Part shown: positions 55,173 to 63,915 of the stretch, piece after piece
Position numbering within the stretch: position 1 is the stretch's first letter
Layout: the number at the start of each line of letters is the position of its first letter
Position numbers and translations under genes: made by a program
The notes under the pieces: generated by a model
Databases searched by the model: none
What the model was told of the DNA's origin: nothing
Seen by the model: the letters and a program-made list of their open reading frames with translations, nothing else
Origin: Shewanella sp. CG12_big_fil_rev_8_21_14_0_65_47_15
GTDB lineage: Bacteria > Pseudomonadota > Gammaproteobacteria > Enterobacterales > Shewanellaceae
Assembly: GCF_002783505.1 (NCBI RefSeq)
Contig: NZ_PFGL01000033.1
Span: 1-64,000, forward strand
Length of the DNA stretch: 64,000 nucleotides
Reading direction: 5' to 3'

Positions 55173-56621
55173 ATGATGTGGTTCCTACTCTGTGTCGGTC
55201 TTTTGATCGGCGGCTATTTTATCTATGGCGCCTTTGTCGAAAAAGTCTTCGGCATTAACGCTAAACGTCAAACACCGGCTTACAGCCAAACGGACGGCGT
55301 CGACTACGTGCCAATGTCCAAGGGTAAAGTCTATCTAATCCAATTGCTTAACATCGCTGGTGTGGGTCCAATCTTTGGTCCTATCCTCGGTGCTCTCTAT
55401 GGTCCTGCAGCTATGCTGTGGATTGTGATCGGTTGTATTTTTGCAGGTGCGGTTCACGATTATTTCTCGGGAATGTTATCCGTTCGTAACGGTGGCCAAT
55501 CCGTGCCTAACCTCGCAGGTAAATACCTAGGTAAGAGTGCAAAACATTTTATGAATGTGTTTGCAATCATATTGTTACTGCTTGTAGGTGTGGTGTTTAT
55601 TTCGGCGCCAGCGGGCCTGCTTGGCAAACTCACAGGCTGGGATGTCAGCATTTTTGTGGGTATTATCTTCGTTTATTATCTGATCGCGACTGTGGTACCT
55701 GTCGATAAGATTATCGGTCGACTCTATCCATTTTTTGGCGCCCTACTGTTCTTTATGTCCTTCGGTCTTGCCTTCGCCATTATTCTGTCGAGCGAGCATA
55801 CCTTACTACCCAATGTACAAGCTGGCGATTTCTTCCAGAATTTAAATCCAAATGATATGCCACTTTGGCCTGCATTATTTATCACCATCGCTTGTGGTGC
55901 CGTTTCAGGCTTCCATGCAACTCAGTCCCCCTTAATGGCGCGTTGTGTTGAAAATGAAACGAATGGCCGTTTTGTGTTCTTCGGTGCCATGATTGGTGAG
56001 GGCATTATCGCGCTACTTTGGTGTGCTATTGCATTGTCATACTTCGGTGGAGTTGAAGGTTTAAGTGCTGGTATGTCAGGCAACCCTGCCAACGTCGTAT
56101 ATGAGGCTTCTACTGGCCTGTTAGGCGCTGTCGGTGGCTTTATGGCTATCTTAGGTGTGATTATCCTGCCCATTACTTCAGGTGATACTGCCTTCCGCTC
56201 AGCCCGTCTGATTTTGGCTGAATTCTTTAAAATGCCACAGGTGGCCTTACCTAAACGCTTAATGCTTGCGCTACCTTTGTTTGTGATTGGTGGTCTGCTG
56301 ACTCAAGTCGATTTTGGGGTGATCTGGCGCTATTTCGGTGTAGCGAACCAAGCGACTGCAGTACTGATGCTGTGGACGGCTTCAGCCTACCTGCTACGTC
56401 ATAATAAACTGCATTGGATTTGTACTATTCCAGCGATGTTTATGACCACAGTCGTCATCACCTTCTTACTCAACTCTGCAACCTTAGGTGCGGGTTTACC
56501 TATGACCTTATCTACCGTTGCAGGGGTAATTTCTACCTTAGTGATTACAGGGCTTTTAATTGTCAAAACCAAAGGTAAAGGCGAAGTCGATAGCGACGCT
56601 GAATTACCCGACGAAGCGTAA
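55173..56621 (+). CDS. cstA: CstA-family peptide/pyruvate transporter
   Basis: 482-residue inner-membrane transporter with about 14 spans. Signatures: GVGPIFGPILGALYGPAAMLWIVIGCIFAGAVHDYFSGMLSVRNGGQS, typical of CstA, and SGFHATQSPLMARC. It is shorter than E. coli CstA or BtsT (about 700 residues), a known compact subfamily. The location just after the BtsSR-like pair suggests that it is the regulated pyruvate or peptide importer. The start at 55173 or the next codon (Met-Met) follows a GGGGAG site. A strong terminator follows. Confidence 0.93.
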   Translation: MMWFLLCVGLLIGGYFIYGAFVEKVFGINAKRQTPAYSQTDGVDYVPMSKGKVYLIQLLNIAGVGPIFGPILGALYGPAAMLWIVIGCIFAGAVHDYFSGMLSVRNGGQSVPNLAGKYLGKSAKHFMNVFAIILLLLVGVVFISAPAGLLGKLTGWDVSIFVGIIFVYYLIATVVPVDKIIGRLYPFFGALLFFMSFGLAFAIILSSEHTLLPNVQAGDFFQNLNPNDMPLWPALFITIACGAVSGFHATQSPLMARCVENETNGRFVFFGAMIGEGIIALLWCAIALSYFGGVEGLSAGMSGNPANVVYEASTGLLGAVGGFMAILGVIILPITSGDTAFRSARLILAEFFKMPQVALPKRLMLALPLFVIGGLLTQVDFGVIWRYFGVANQATAVLMLWTASAYLLRHNKLHWICTIPAMFMTTVVITFLLNSATLGAGLPMTLSTVAGVISTLVITGLLIVKTKGKGEVDSDAELPDEA

Positions 56622-56656
56622 ACGTCTAACAGTCTTAGACTGAGCAAATGGTCCCA

Positions 56657-56687
56657 AACAGGCACTTTCAATAGTGCCTGTTTTTTT
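56657..56687 (+). terminator. Terminator of cstA
   Basis: AACAGGCACT / AGTGCCTGTT with a 6-base loop, then T-run. Confidence 0.88.
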
Positions 56688-56762
56688 ATGACCATAAATA
56701 GGCTCTAACTTCAGCCACTAAACTGCTATAATCCCGCCATAGCTCACTGCAATATGTAAAAT

Positions 56763-57146
56763 ATGACTCAAGCCAATAATCCGCTGCATGGTATTAAATT
56801 AGAAACCATTATCACTGACCTCGTTGAGCGTTATGGCTGGGAAGAATTGGGCGAACGGATCAAAATCCGTTGTTTTACCCATGATCCTAGCATTAAATCG
56901 AGCCTGCGCTTCCTAAGAAAAACCGACTGGGCAAGGGAAAAAGTGGAATATTTATACTTAAAAGCCAATAAACTTCCCCTCCCCCAAAGATCAGAGGCGA
57001 GAGCTTCATCCCCCCACAGGAGTAAGACGACTCCCCTTAAAAACATTGCTTCAAATACAGCGGTTAATACCCAGACGCCCAAAGCGCAGGAATCGACGAC
57101 CACTGATGGCAATGTCAACAGCCATATTTGGGGAACGCGGGACTAA
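56763..57146 (+). CDS. VF530 family (DUF2132) DNA-binding protein
   Basis: 127 residues. The first 70 ([60 protein letters not shown]) are the VF530 domain with its SSLRFLRKT motif. The C-terminal 55 residues are Ser/Thr/Pro-rich and probably disordered, an extension beyond the usual family length. Function unknown. Confidence 0.88.
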   Translation: MTQANNPLHGIKLETIITDLVERYGWEELGERIKIRCFTHDPSIKSSLRFLRKTDWAREKVEYLYLKANKLPLPQRSEARASSPHRSKTTPLKNIASNTAVNTQTPKAQESTTTDGNVNSHIWGTRD

Positions 57147-57319
57147 CGCCCCTCACACTGCCCTGTAAACAGCGAAGGGCTGTGTTCCCATAATAACGCA
57201 ACCTGACGGTAGCCAATTGCCGACAATTTATGTGGAAATCGGCTTTAGTTTTTTAGATCGCCGCCGATATAGGTAAGATTCTATATATCACGCGTTAGTA
57301 TTAGTGAAAGGGGTATCCG

Positions 57320-57772
57320 ATGAACATTAATGGATTAAACATCGCGGCCAATAGTACGGCATTTAAATCCGTCTCAAGCGCTTTTATCGCCCCCACTCAA
57401 ACTGCAACCTCACCAGATAATGCTGATCCTCAAAGCGAAGATACTCAAACAAATGTGTCAATATCCGATGCAGGGCGCGCAGCTTTAGCAACGGAAGTGG
57501 GCGCAGCATTGAGAAGCAGTAACGCGGAGAAAAAACAACAAGCCGAAAGTACCGATGCTGAAGAGCCCACATCCCTCATAGACGAACAAATCAAACGTAT
57601 AAAAGAGCAAATCAAGGCACTCCAAGAAATGCTCACTAAACTCGAAGGCGATAACTCGAAGACGGCAGAGCAGCAACGTAAGTTGATCCAAGAACAGATC
57701 ATGCTGCTCAGTAATCAAATAGCGGTGTTAATGGATAAAAAAATGCGCGATGCCCAAGAGTCGGCGGGATAG
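57320..57772 (+). CDS. FlxA-like protein
   Basis: 150 residues. A flexible N-terminal segment (Ser/Thr-rich, with NVSISDAGRAALA) precedes a long coiled-coil (EQIKRIKEQIKALQEMLTKLEGDNSKTAEQQRKLIQEQIMLLSNQIAVLMDKKM), the FlxA pattern. The FlxA family is flagellum-associated in E. coli, but its role is unknown. No flagellar gene is nearby. Confidence 0.7.
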   Translation: MNINGLNIAANSTAFKSVSSAFIAPTQTATSPDNADPQSEDTQTNVSISDAGRAALATEVGAALRSSNAEKKQQAESTDAEEPTSLIDEQIKRIKEQIKALQEMLTKLEGDNSKTAEQQRKLIQEQIMLLSNQIAVLMDKKMRDAQESAG

Positions 57773-57843
57773 TGCCATAGCCATTCCTTGAAATTGATCC
57801 TTAGCTTCGCTGGAGCAGATGACTGGATGGGGTATGCTAAATG

Positions 57844-58770
57844 CTAAATAGGAAAACTAAACACCAATCGCCAGATATTTAACCCGTCACCAGTACGATA
57901 ACTGAGCCCTATACGGTCAACCCCGAGTAAATCGCCACCCAAGGGTTTTGAGAACGCGAGCGTAGCACCCACTTCATAGCTGCCAGAGACTAAAGTATCT
58001 TCCTCGGCATTACTGCTAAAGTTCAGCTCATTAAAATACCAATAACCTATGGCAAAAATCCTCGGTTGGACCTGTATATTCCACCATTGCCAGCGCGGTG
58101 AGAGTCCAATATCGACGCCACTTTGCAACACCGCAAATTGATCCGTTAATGTACCAATCCGCTCACTGTAGCCCGCAAAGTGTAAGCGAGACACCCAAAC
58201 ACTCTCTTCACCCGCAAACGTAAAATCGTACAGACTACTCACGCCAGAGGCGAAGATCGCCACATTATCATTGGTATCGAAGTTAGTGCCGAACCCGAGG
58301 TCAAAATAGGCTTCCATGCGGGTATTCTCACTCCCCTGCCAATGATGCTCCACACCGGGTGTCACCGTCATAGTGCCCACCGAAGAAGGTAATTCTCCTT
58401 CGGTTAAGTCCCTGGCTAAGTAGTCAAAAAAACCGAAGGATAAAGGAATACGCAGCCAAGTCCGGCTGTCTTTCTCTTTTTGTAAATCAAAGGTTAAAGG
58501 GATACTGACAACGGTCGCATTCTGTTCTGCGGCGCGATAAACCCCAGTGCCGAGGTAGCTGCCAAAGGCATAAGCGGAATTGGGATTGTTCTTAGCATCG
58601 ATGGGAGAATCAACGGATATTACTGCCAAAGGATCCGTCGATGATTGGCTCGATGTGAGGGGGGCAGCAGAAACATCCTGTGCCCACGTAACCATAGAAG
58701 CAATACCGCCGATACACAGCGTAGGCACAGATAAAACCGTGAATAATAGTCGACTGAAAAAATAGCTCAA
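57844..58770 (-). CDS. Putative outer-membrane beta-barrel protein
   Basis: 308 residues with a likely signal peptide (FTVLSVPTLCIGGIASMVTWAQDVSAA). The mature part alternates hydrophobic and polar residues in strands with aromatic ends (SIPLTFDLQKEK, WLRIPLSFGFFDYLA, MEAYFDLGFGTNFD) and ends IWRLVFSFPI, so the C-terminal residue is Ile, not the canonical Phe/Tyr. Family not recognised. It sits between the FlxA-like gene and ribA. Confidence 0.65.
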   Translation of the reverse strand: MSYFFSRLLFTVLSVPTLCIGGIASMVTWAQDVSAAPLTSSQSSTDPLAVISVDSPIDAKNNPNSAYAFGSYLGTGVYRAAEQNATVVSIPLTFDLQKEKDSRTWLRIPLSFGFFDYLARDLTEGELPSSVGTMTVTPGVEHHWQGSENTRMEAYFDLGFGTNFDTNDNVAIFASGVSSLYDFTFAGEESVWVSRLHFAGYSERIGTLTDQFAVLQSGVDIGLSPRWQWWNIQVQPRIFAIGYWYFNELNFSSNAEEDTLVSGSYEVGATLAFSKPLGGDLLGVDRIGLSYRTGDGLNIWRLVFSFPI

Positions 58771-58815
58771 TTTGTTCTAACAGTCCTGATGTGCAGCACT
58801 TAAACGGTAGACTTT

Positions 58816-59442
58816 TCAGCTTAGAGGCGACTCATCTTCGTCCATAAAATGGTGTTCAGACATCATATGCCCAAGCTCGGTAGACTTAGTTTTTAAATAA
58901 GCTTCATTATAGCGATTTTTACCGACCTGTAATGGAACTCGCTCAACCACTTCAATGCCAAGATCCTTCATCGCTTTGACTTTACGAGGATTATTAGTCA
59001 TCAAACGCACATGCTTCACACCGATCTGTTCAAGCATAGGCTTAATCATATCGTATTTGCGCATGTCCGCAGGGAAACCTAACTGTTCGTTGGCTTCGAC
59101 CGTATTAGCCCCTTTATCCTGCAACTCGTAGGCGCGGATCTTATTTAATAAACCAATACCTCGCCCCTCTTGGCGCAGATACAGAATAAAACCACTGCCC
59201 GTTTCGGCAATATTTTGCATCGCGGTCTGTAACTGAAAACCACAGTCACAACGCAGGCTAAATAGGGCATCACCGGTTAAACATTCTGAATGGATACGGC
59301 CTAATACCGGCTCATCCGCACTGAGAGTTCCAAACGTGAGTGCAACATGCTCTTTGCCAGTTTCTGTATCTTCAAAACCATGCATGGCAAACACACCCCA
59401 AGGAGTGGGTAACTTTGACGTCGCGACATATTTTATCGACAT
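58816..59442 (-). CDS. ribA: GTP cyclohydrolase II
   Basis: First enzyme of riboflavin synthesis. 208 residues with the zinc ligands C-x10-C-x-C in [19 protein letters not shown] and the catalytic RQEGRGIGL loop with Arg and Tyr. Single gene; no FMN riboswitch seen upstream. Confidence 0.96.
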   Translation of the reverse strand: MSIKYVATSKLPTPWGVFAMHGFEDTETGKEHVALTFGTLSADEPVLGRIHSECLTGDALFSLRCDCGFQLQTAMQNIAETGSGFILYLRQEGRGIGLLNKIRAYELQDKGANTVEANEQLGFPADMRKYDMIKPMLEQIGVKHVRLMTNNPRKVKAMKDLGIEVVERVPLQVGKNRYNEAYLKTKSTELGHMMSEHHFMDEDESPLS

Positions 59443-59732
59443 GACTTAACCTTAACGACAACTCTCATTCCATGAGACGAGGGAACATCCATAAAAACAA
59501 AACCGTAATTAGGCACTTAGCCAATAAAGCGCCCTATTCTAAAGCGTTTTACACCATCAAGAAAACTGTTGTGATTGAATCAACTCCAACTAGAATGCTT
59601 GGTACTCAATCGCAATATTGACGCATCCCAGCGGCTTTTAGTCTATTTGGGGCCGCAAACACAGCATCGATATACGAAGCTATGCTGCCAAGCCCTTAAT
59701 GCTCAGCTGCGCCGAGTAAACCTTGATTCAGG
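59443..59732. other. ribA-yibL gap
   Basis: 290 bases between two minus-strand genes, no open frame of note and no clear element. Confidence 0.4.
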
Positions 59733-60089
59733 TTAAAACTTTGCAGGTGCGTAACCTGTCACTTCAGTCAGTCCCATTTCACGCCCCAAAGCCGTCATGG
59801 GGTGAACCACGACTAAACCTTTAACTGACTTTTTCAGTTGGCCCATATCGGCTTGCTCGGCTTTCGTCAACGCACGGTGAAAGGGCAAATGTTGGATATC
59901 GGCCCCCTGCTTATTTAACAGGCGCGTCTGCTGACCCTTCACACTGCTAATTTGCTTAGTGACCGCGGCGATTTCGCGTTTAAACTGGGCAACAATTGCA
60001 TCATCGCCCCTTTGCTCTGCCGCAGCAAGTTTACGACGAAATTTATCTAATTTATCGTTTAGCTGCTGCAGCTCTTGCTTTAAATTCAT
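59733..60089 (-). CDS. yibL: YibL family ribosome-associated protein
   Basis: 118 residues: a helical N-terminal coiled coil (LQQLNDKLDKFRRKLAAAEQRGDDAIVAQFKREIAAVTKQISSVKGQQTR) followed by the conserved C-terminal block HPMTALGREMGLTEVTGYAPAKF. Family knowledge links YibL to ribosome fractions; function unknown. Confidence 0.9.
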   Translation of the reverse strand: MNLKQELQQLNDKLDKFRRKLAAAEQRGDDAIVAQFKREIAAVTKQISSVKGQQTRLLNKQGADIQHLPFHRALTKAEQADMGQLKKSVKGLVVVHPMTALGREMGLTEVTGYAPAKF

Positions 60090-60203
60090 TCTCTTACCTT
60101 AATTTACCTAAGTTAGCCACAGTAATATCTTTGCCTGTTAGTGCTAGCATCTGTGTCAAGGTTTGGGATTATAACAGCAAGTTGTCGATCCTCGTTACCG
60201 CTT

Positions 60204-60665
60204 TTATAACAAACGTATTTTCTGATTACTGCTACCACGGAAAGCCAAACTTGGGTCCGCTAAGCTTTGCTCGAATTTTCCATCCACCAGCACATCGATA
60301 TATTCAAGTACGGCTTTTTGTAACTCGGTCAGCTCATCAAGTACGTAACCCGTCCACAGCCAGATATCTTTATCGGGGCAGGCTATTTTTACTCGCTTAA
60401 CCAGCGCTAAAATGGTCTCGACATTTGCTGGCAGTAGAGGATCGCCGCCAGAGAGTGACAAACCACGGCGCACAATGCGTGTATCCTTAAGATCGGCAAT
60501 AATTCTATCTTCCATTGCTTGATCAAACAGATGCCCAGAGCGCACATCCCAAGTGCTTTGATTATAGCAACCACGGCACTGGTGCTCACAACCCGAGACA
60601 AACAAGGTTGCACGAGTTCCGGGGCCGTTGACCACATCGATGGGATAATATTGGTGATAATTCAT
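60204..60665 (-). CDS. nrdG: Anaerobic ribonucleotide reductase activating protein
   Basis: Radical-SAM enzyme that generates the glycyl radical of NrdD. 153 residues with the Fe-S motif C-x3-C-x2-C in SGCEHQCRGCYNQ and SGGDPLLP. It lies 113 bases downstream of nrdD on the same strand, so it is co-transcribed. Confidence 0.96.
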   Translation of the reverse strand: MNYHQYYPIDVVNGPGTRATLFVSGCEHQCRGCYNQSTWDVRSGHLFDQAMEDRIIADLKDTRIVRRGLSLSGGDPLLPANVETILALVKRVKIACPDKDIWLWTGYVLDELTELQKAVLEYIDVLVDGKFEQSLADPSLAFRGSSNQKIRLL

Positions 60666-60714
60666 AATGTCAGTTCCCGATGAACCGCCCGATCCTAAGT
60701 CGGCTAAAACATGC

Positions 60715-60741
60715 GGCGCAGCAAGGTGTACCCGCTGCGCC
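60715..60741. other. Stem-loop in nrdD-nrdG gap
   Basis: GGCGCAGC / GCTGCGCC arms, 11-base loop, no T-run. Perhaps an mRNA-processing or attenuating hairpin between nrdD and nrdG. Confidence 0.5.
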
Positions 60742-60778
60742 TCAAGCTCAGTGTACTAGATGAAATGAGCCAAAAGTG

Positions 60779-62896
60779 TTACAAATGCTTGATCCTGCGC
60801 TTCACTTCCTCTTGCTTACCCTGGTTAAAGGGTCTTGCATCGGGACTGCCTAAATAACCGCAGACGCGACGGGTCACCGACACTCGACTCGGTTCGTGGT
60901 TACCACATTTAGGACAGGTAAAGCCTTTACTCGTACAACTAAACTCCCCCGTAAAACCACAATCATAGCATTCATCTATCGGCGTATTTGTGCCGTAATA
61001 AGGCACGCGGCTATAGCTGTAATCCCAGACGTTTTCCAGCGCTTCGAGGTTATGCTGCATATTGGGATATTCGCCATAGCAAATAAAGCCGCCGTTAGCG
61101 ATGGCGGGATAAGGTTGTTCAAAATCAATCTTATCAAAGGGGTTTACATGCTTTTCGACGTCCAAATGGAAGCTGTTGGTGTAATATCCCTTATCCGTGA
61201 CGCCGGCGACGACACCAAATTGTTTCGCATCGAGTTTACAGAAACGACTACACAGGCTCTCACTTGGCGTGCTGTATAAGCTAAACCCATATCCTGTTTC
61301 GGCCTTCCACTCCTCTGTTGCCGCTTTTAAATGGGCCACGATTGCCACGGCTTTGTCACGTAGTGCTGCATTATCAAATACGTGGTGTTCTGTGCCATAG
61401 AGTGCATTCATGGTTTCATGCAATCCTATATAGCCTAATGAGATAGACGCGCGGCCATTTTTAAAGATTTGAGAGACATCATCATCGGCGCGCAAGCGCA
61501 CACCACAGGCGCCTTCCATATAGAGGATTGGTGCCACACGGGCTTTAACGCCGTTCAAACGTTCAATACGGGTATCCAGAGCCCTGCGGGCAAGGGCTAA
61601 ACGATCATCGAGGATGCGGTAAAATTCGACTTCACTCCCCTCGGCCTCTAGGGCAATGCGTGGCAGGTTAAGGCTCACCACCCCGAGGTTATTGCGCCCT
61701 TCATGCACGAGTTCGCCATTTTCCTCATAGGTGCCTAAAAAGCTACGGCATCCCATGGGCGTTTTAAATGAGCCAGTGACCTTTTCAACCTGCTCGTAGT
61801 TTAAAATGTCGGGATACATCCGCATGCTCGCGCATTTCAAGGCCATTTGTTTGACATCGTAGTTGCAATCGCCCGCCTTATGGTTAATGCCATCTCGAAT
61901 GGCAAACACCAATTTGGGGAAGACCGCGGTTTTACGATTTTTTCCTAGGCCGGCCATGCGCACCTTGAGCATGGATTGCTGGATCAGGCGTGACTCCCAC
62001 GAAGTACCTAAACCAAAACCAAAGGTGACGAAGGGTGTTTGACCATTGGCAGTGTGTAAGGTATTGACCTCATACTCGAGTGACTGGAAGGCATCGTGGC
62101 ATTCTTTCTCGGTTTGCGCCGTGGCAAAGGCTTTGGCATCTTTAATCTGCCAGTTCAATGCAACTTGATAGTGTTTGTCATAGCTCTTTGCCACGAAGGG
62201 CGCTAATACTTCATCGATTCGATTGATGGTTGTTCCGCCATAGATATGGCTGGCCACTTGGGCGATGATCTGTGCGGTGACAGCGGTTGCCGTTGAGATC
62301 GACTTGGGTGTTTCTATCTCGGCATTACCCATTTTAAAACCGTGGGTTAGCATACCAGCCAGATCAATCAGCATGCAGTTAAACATAGGGAAGAATGGCG
62401 AATAATCTAAATCGTGGTAGTGGATTTCCCCTGCTTCATGGGCGGCCACGACATCCTTTGGCAAAATATGGCTCTTGGCATAATGTTTAGCCACAATCCC
62501 CGCGAGTAAATCCCGCTGGGTCGGGATAACTTTCGAGTCTTTATTGGCATTTTCATTTAACAGCGCGGCATTGCTCTGCTCAACCAGACCACGAATTTCT
62601 AAATTCAGTTTACTGGTGGCTTCGCGGCAAATATCCCTATCATGGCGATACTCAATATACACCCGAGCCAATGACTTATAGGGTCCCTCCATCAGCAGAT
62701 TTTCAACGGCATCTTGCAAATGGTGAATATCGACTTCGGCTAAAGATGCCACCCGTTGACTGACGCAAGCGGCCACTGTGGCGGCATAGTCGGCATCCTC
62801 TATCCCAACTGAGTTTGCAGCGGCGATAACCGCATCTCTTATCCTTGTCTCATCAAAAGGCGTGCGGCAACCATCCCGCTTAATCACGACTGGCAT
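60779..62896 (-). CDS. nrdD: Anaerobic ribonucleoside-triphosphate reductase
   Basis: Class III reductase used without oxygen. 705 residues. N-terminal ATP-cone (VIKRDGCRTPFDETRIRDAVIAAANSVG), active-site region with the NTLHTANGQTPFVTFGFG segment, and the C-terminal Zn site CYDCGFTGEFSCTSKGFTCPKCGNHE, then the glycyl-radical motif RVCGYLGSPDARP. Complete. Expression is expected to be set by NrdR and an FNR/EtrA-like regulator from sites upstream. Confidence 0.97.
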   Translation of the reverse strand: MPVVIKRDGCRTPFDETRIRDAVIAAANSVGIEDADYAATVAACVSQRVASLAEVDIHHLQDAVENLLMEGPYKSLARVYIEYRHDRDICREATSKLNLEIRGLVEQSNAALLNENANKDSKVIPTQRDLLAGIVAKHYAKSHILPKDVVAAHEAGEIHYHDLDYSPFFPMFNCMLIDLAGMLTHGFKMGNAEIETPKSISTATAVTAQIIAQVASHIYGGTTINRIDEVLAPFVAKSYDKHYQVALNWQIKDAKAFATAQTEKECHDAFQSLEYEVNTLHTANGQTPFVTFGFGLGTSWESRLIQQSMLKVRMAGLGKNRKTAVFPKLVFAIRDGINHKAGDCNYDVKQMALKCASMRMYPDILNYEQVEKVTGSFKTPMGCRSFLGTYEENGELVHEGRNNLGVVSLNLPRIALEAEGSEVEFYRILDDRLALARRALDTRIERLNGVKARVAPILYMEGACGVRLRADDDVSQIFKNGRASISLGYIGLHETMNALYGTEHHVFDNAALRDKAVAIVAHLKAATEEWKAETGYGFSLYSTPSESLCSRFCKLDAKQFGVVAGVTDKGYYTNSFHLDVEKHVNPFDKIDFEQPYPAIANGGFICYGEYPNMQHNLEALENVWDYSYSRVPYYGTNTPIDECYDCGFTGEFSCTSKGFTCPKCGNHEPSRVSVTRRVCGYLGSPDARPFNQGKQEEVKRRIKHL

Positions 62897-62928
62897 TGTT
62901 CAGTTCCTCTCCATCTCGACTAAAATTA

Positions 62929-62943
62929 ACACTATATATAGTG
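62929..62943 (-). promoter_or_regulatory. NrdR box 1 upstream of nrdD
   Basis: ACACTATATATAGTG fits the NrdR consensus acaCwATATATwGTG perfectly, and is itself a palindrome. It sits 32 bases before the nrdD ATG. Confidence 0.85.
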
Positions 62944-62959
62944 ATTAAATAATCAGTAA

Positions 62960-62974
62960 GCACAATATATAGAG
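62960..62974 (-). promoter_or_regulatory. NrdR box 2 upstream of nrdD
   Basis: GCACAATATATAGAG, a weaker copy that starts 31 bases (three helical turns) from box 1, the known spacing of paired NrdR boxes. Confidence 0.75.
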
Positions 62975-63003
62975 CATTAGGCGATATCGGTATTGAAACT
63001 TCC

Positions 63004-63017
63004 ATGATCCAGATCAT
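63004..63017 (-). promoter_or_regulatory. FNR/EtrA-like site upstream of nrdD
   Basis: ATGAT-CCAG-ATCAT has the core TGAT-N4-ATCA of the FNR consensus TTGAT-N4-ATCAA with one substituted outer pair. About 110 bases before the nrdD ATG, upstream of both NrdR boxes, a position suited to activation. Confidence 0.6.
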
Positions 63018-63111
63018 GATTTAGAAAATGGAATAAAAGAACAAAGAAGAACTGCAGCAAAGCCCTATGATCTGCAAGTAGAGCCTTGACCTGAGTGAAA
63101 AAGCAGGCTAG

Positions 63112-63801
63112 TTAACGCTTTGCCAAGGCTAAATAACTACTCAACTGCCCAAGGGCCGACTGCTGAGATCCCATAGACGAGGCCACTTGCATGGTGGATT
63201 TAAGTCCCTGCCACTGCTGCTTTTGCGTGTCAGTCATGGGAGGATTTGAGTTGATATAATCCGTTAATTGCCCAAACACTTTGGCCGCTTTTTGGGCTAA
63301 AAGAGGGGACTGAGCATCACCCATATTCGTTAGTACATGCTTAGCATCGACTAAGGTGTTGATCAATGGGTTGTTAGGAGACGTTTCACTCAGTGACTTA
63401 AGCTCATCATCTATGAAGTTTTGCAGAGATTGAGTGCTCGTCTTATCTGTAGTAAGTGGGTTAATCCCATTTTGCGATAAACGTTCGACCTGCCTCTCCG
63501 AGAGGATACCATCCTTCTGTAAACGAGAGACTAACGCAGGAATATCCGCGACACTGAATTGACCGTTGGCAAAAAAATCCTTCGACATCGCTTGGATTTT
63601 TTGTGCCCGCTGCGCCCGTGATGACAGTGCAATCGCATCGGTCCCAGTAGATTCCGTCTGAGTCGAGCCTTTCTGGGATGACGTCTTCTCGGTGCTAGGA
63701 TCCGCCTTGGCCATGCTCGCTTTTTGGCTATTGAGGCCGTAGGCATCGGCAATGCTGCTGTTGCTGCGATTAAGATTTGAGGTATTTAAAATAGAACTCA
63801 T
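63112..63801 (-). CDS. Uncharacterised 229-aa protein, Ser/Gln/Thr-rich
   Basis: I do not recognise the family. No signal peptide or membrane span. The N-terminal 60 residues are Ser/Thr-rich and probably unstructured. AIALSSRAQRAQKIQAM resembles the S-x-x-A/G-R motif of the FlxA-like protein 6 kb away, and the rest is helical (VARLVSRLQKDG-type heptads). The C-terminus SALGQLSSYLALAKR is amphipathic. It might belong to a surface or flagellum-associated group, but evidence is thin. Confidence 0.65.
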   Translation of the reverse strand: MSSILNTSNLNRSNSSIADAYGLNSQKASMAKADPSTEKTSSQKGSTQTESTGTDAIALSSRAQRAQKIQAMSKDFFANGQFSVADIPALVSRLQKDGILSERQVERLSQNGINPLTTDKTSTQSLQNFIDDELKSLSETSPNNPLINTLVDAKHVLTNMGDAQSPLLAQKAAKVFGQLTDYINSNPPMTDTQKQQWQGLKSTMQVASSMGSQQSALGQLSSYLALAKR

Positions 63802-63915
63802 GTCAAATATTCGGCGTCTAAAACTGCGTGACGTTTTAAAGCAAAAAATAAGCCAATTATTTGAAAACTCAAATCCTTGAGTTCAAGCAACACAGTTCCA
63901 GCCCATCCACATACA

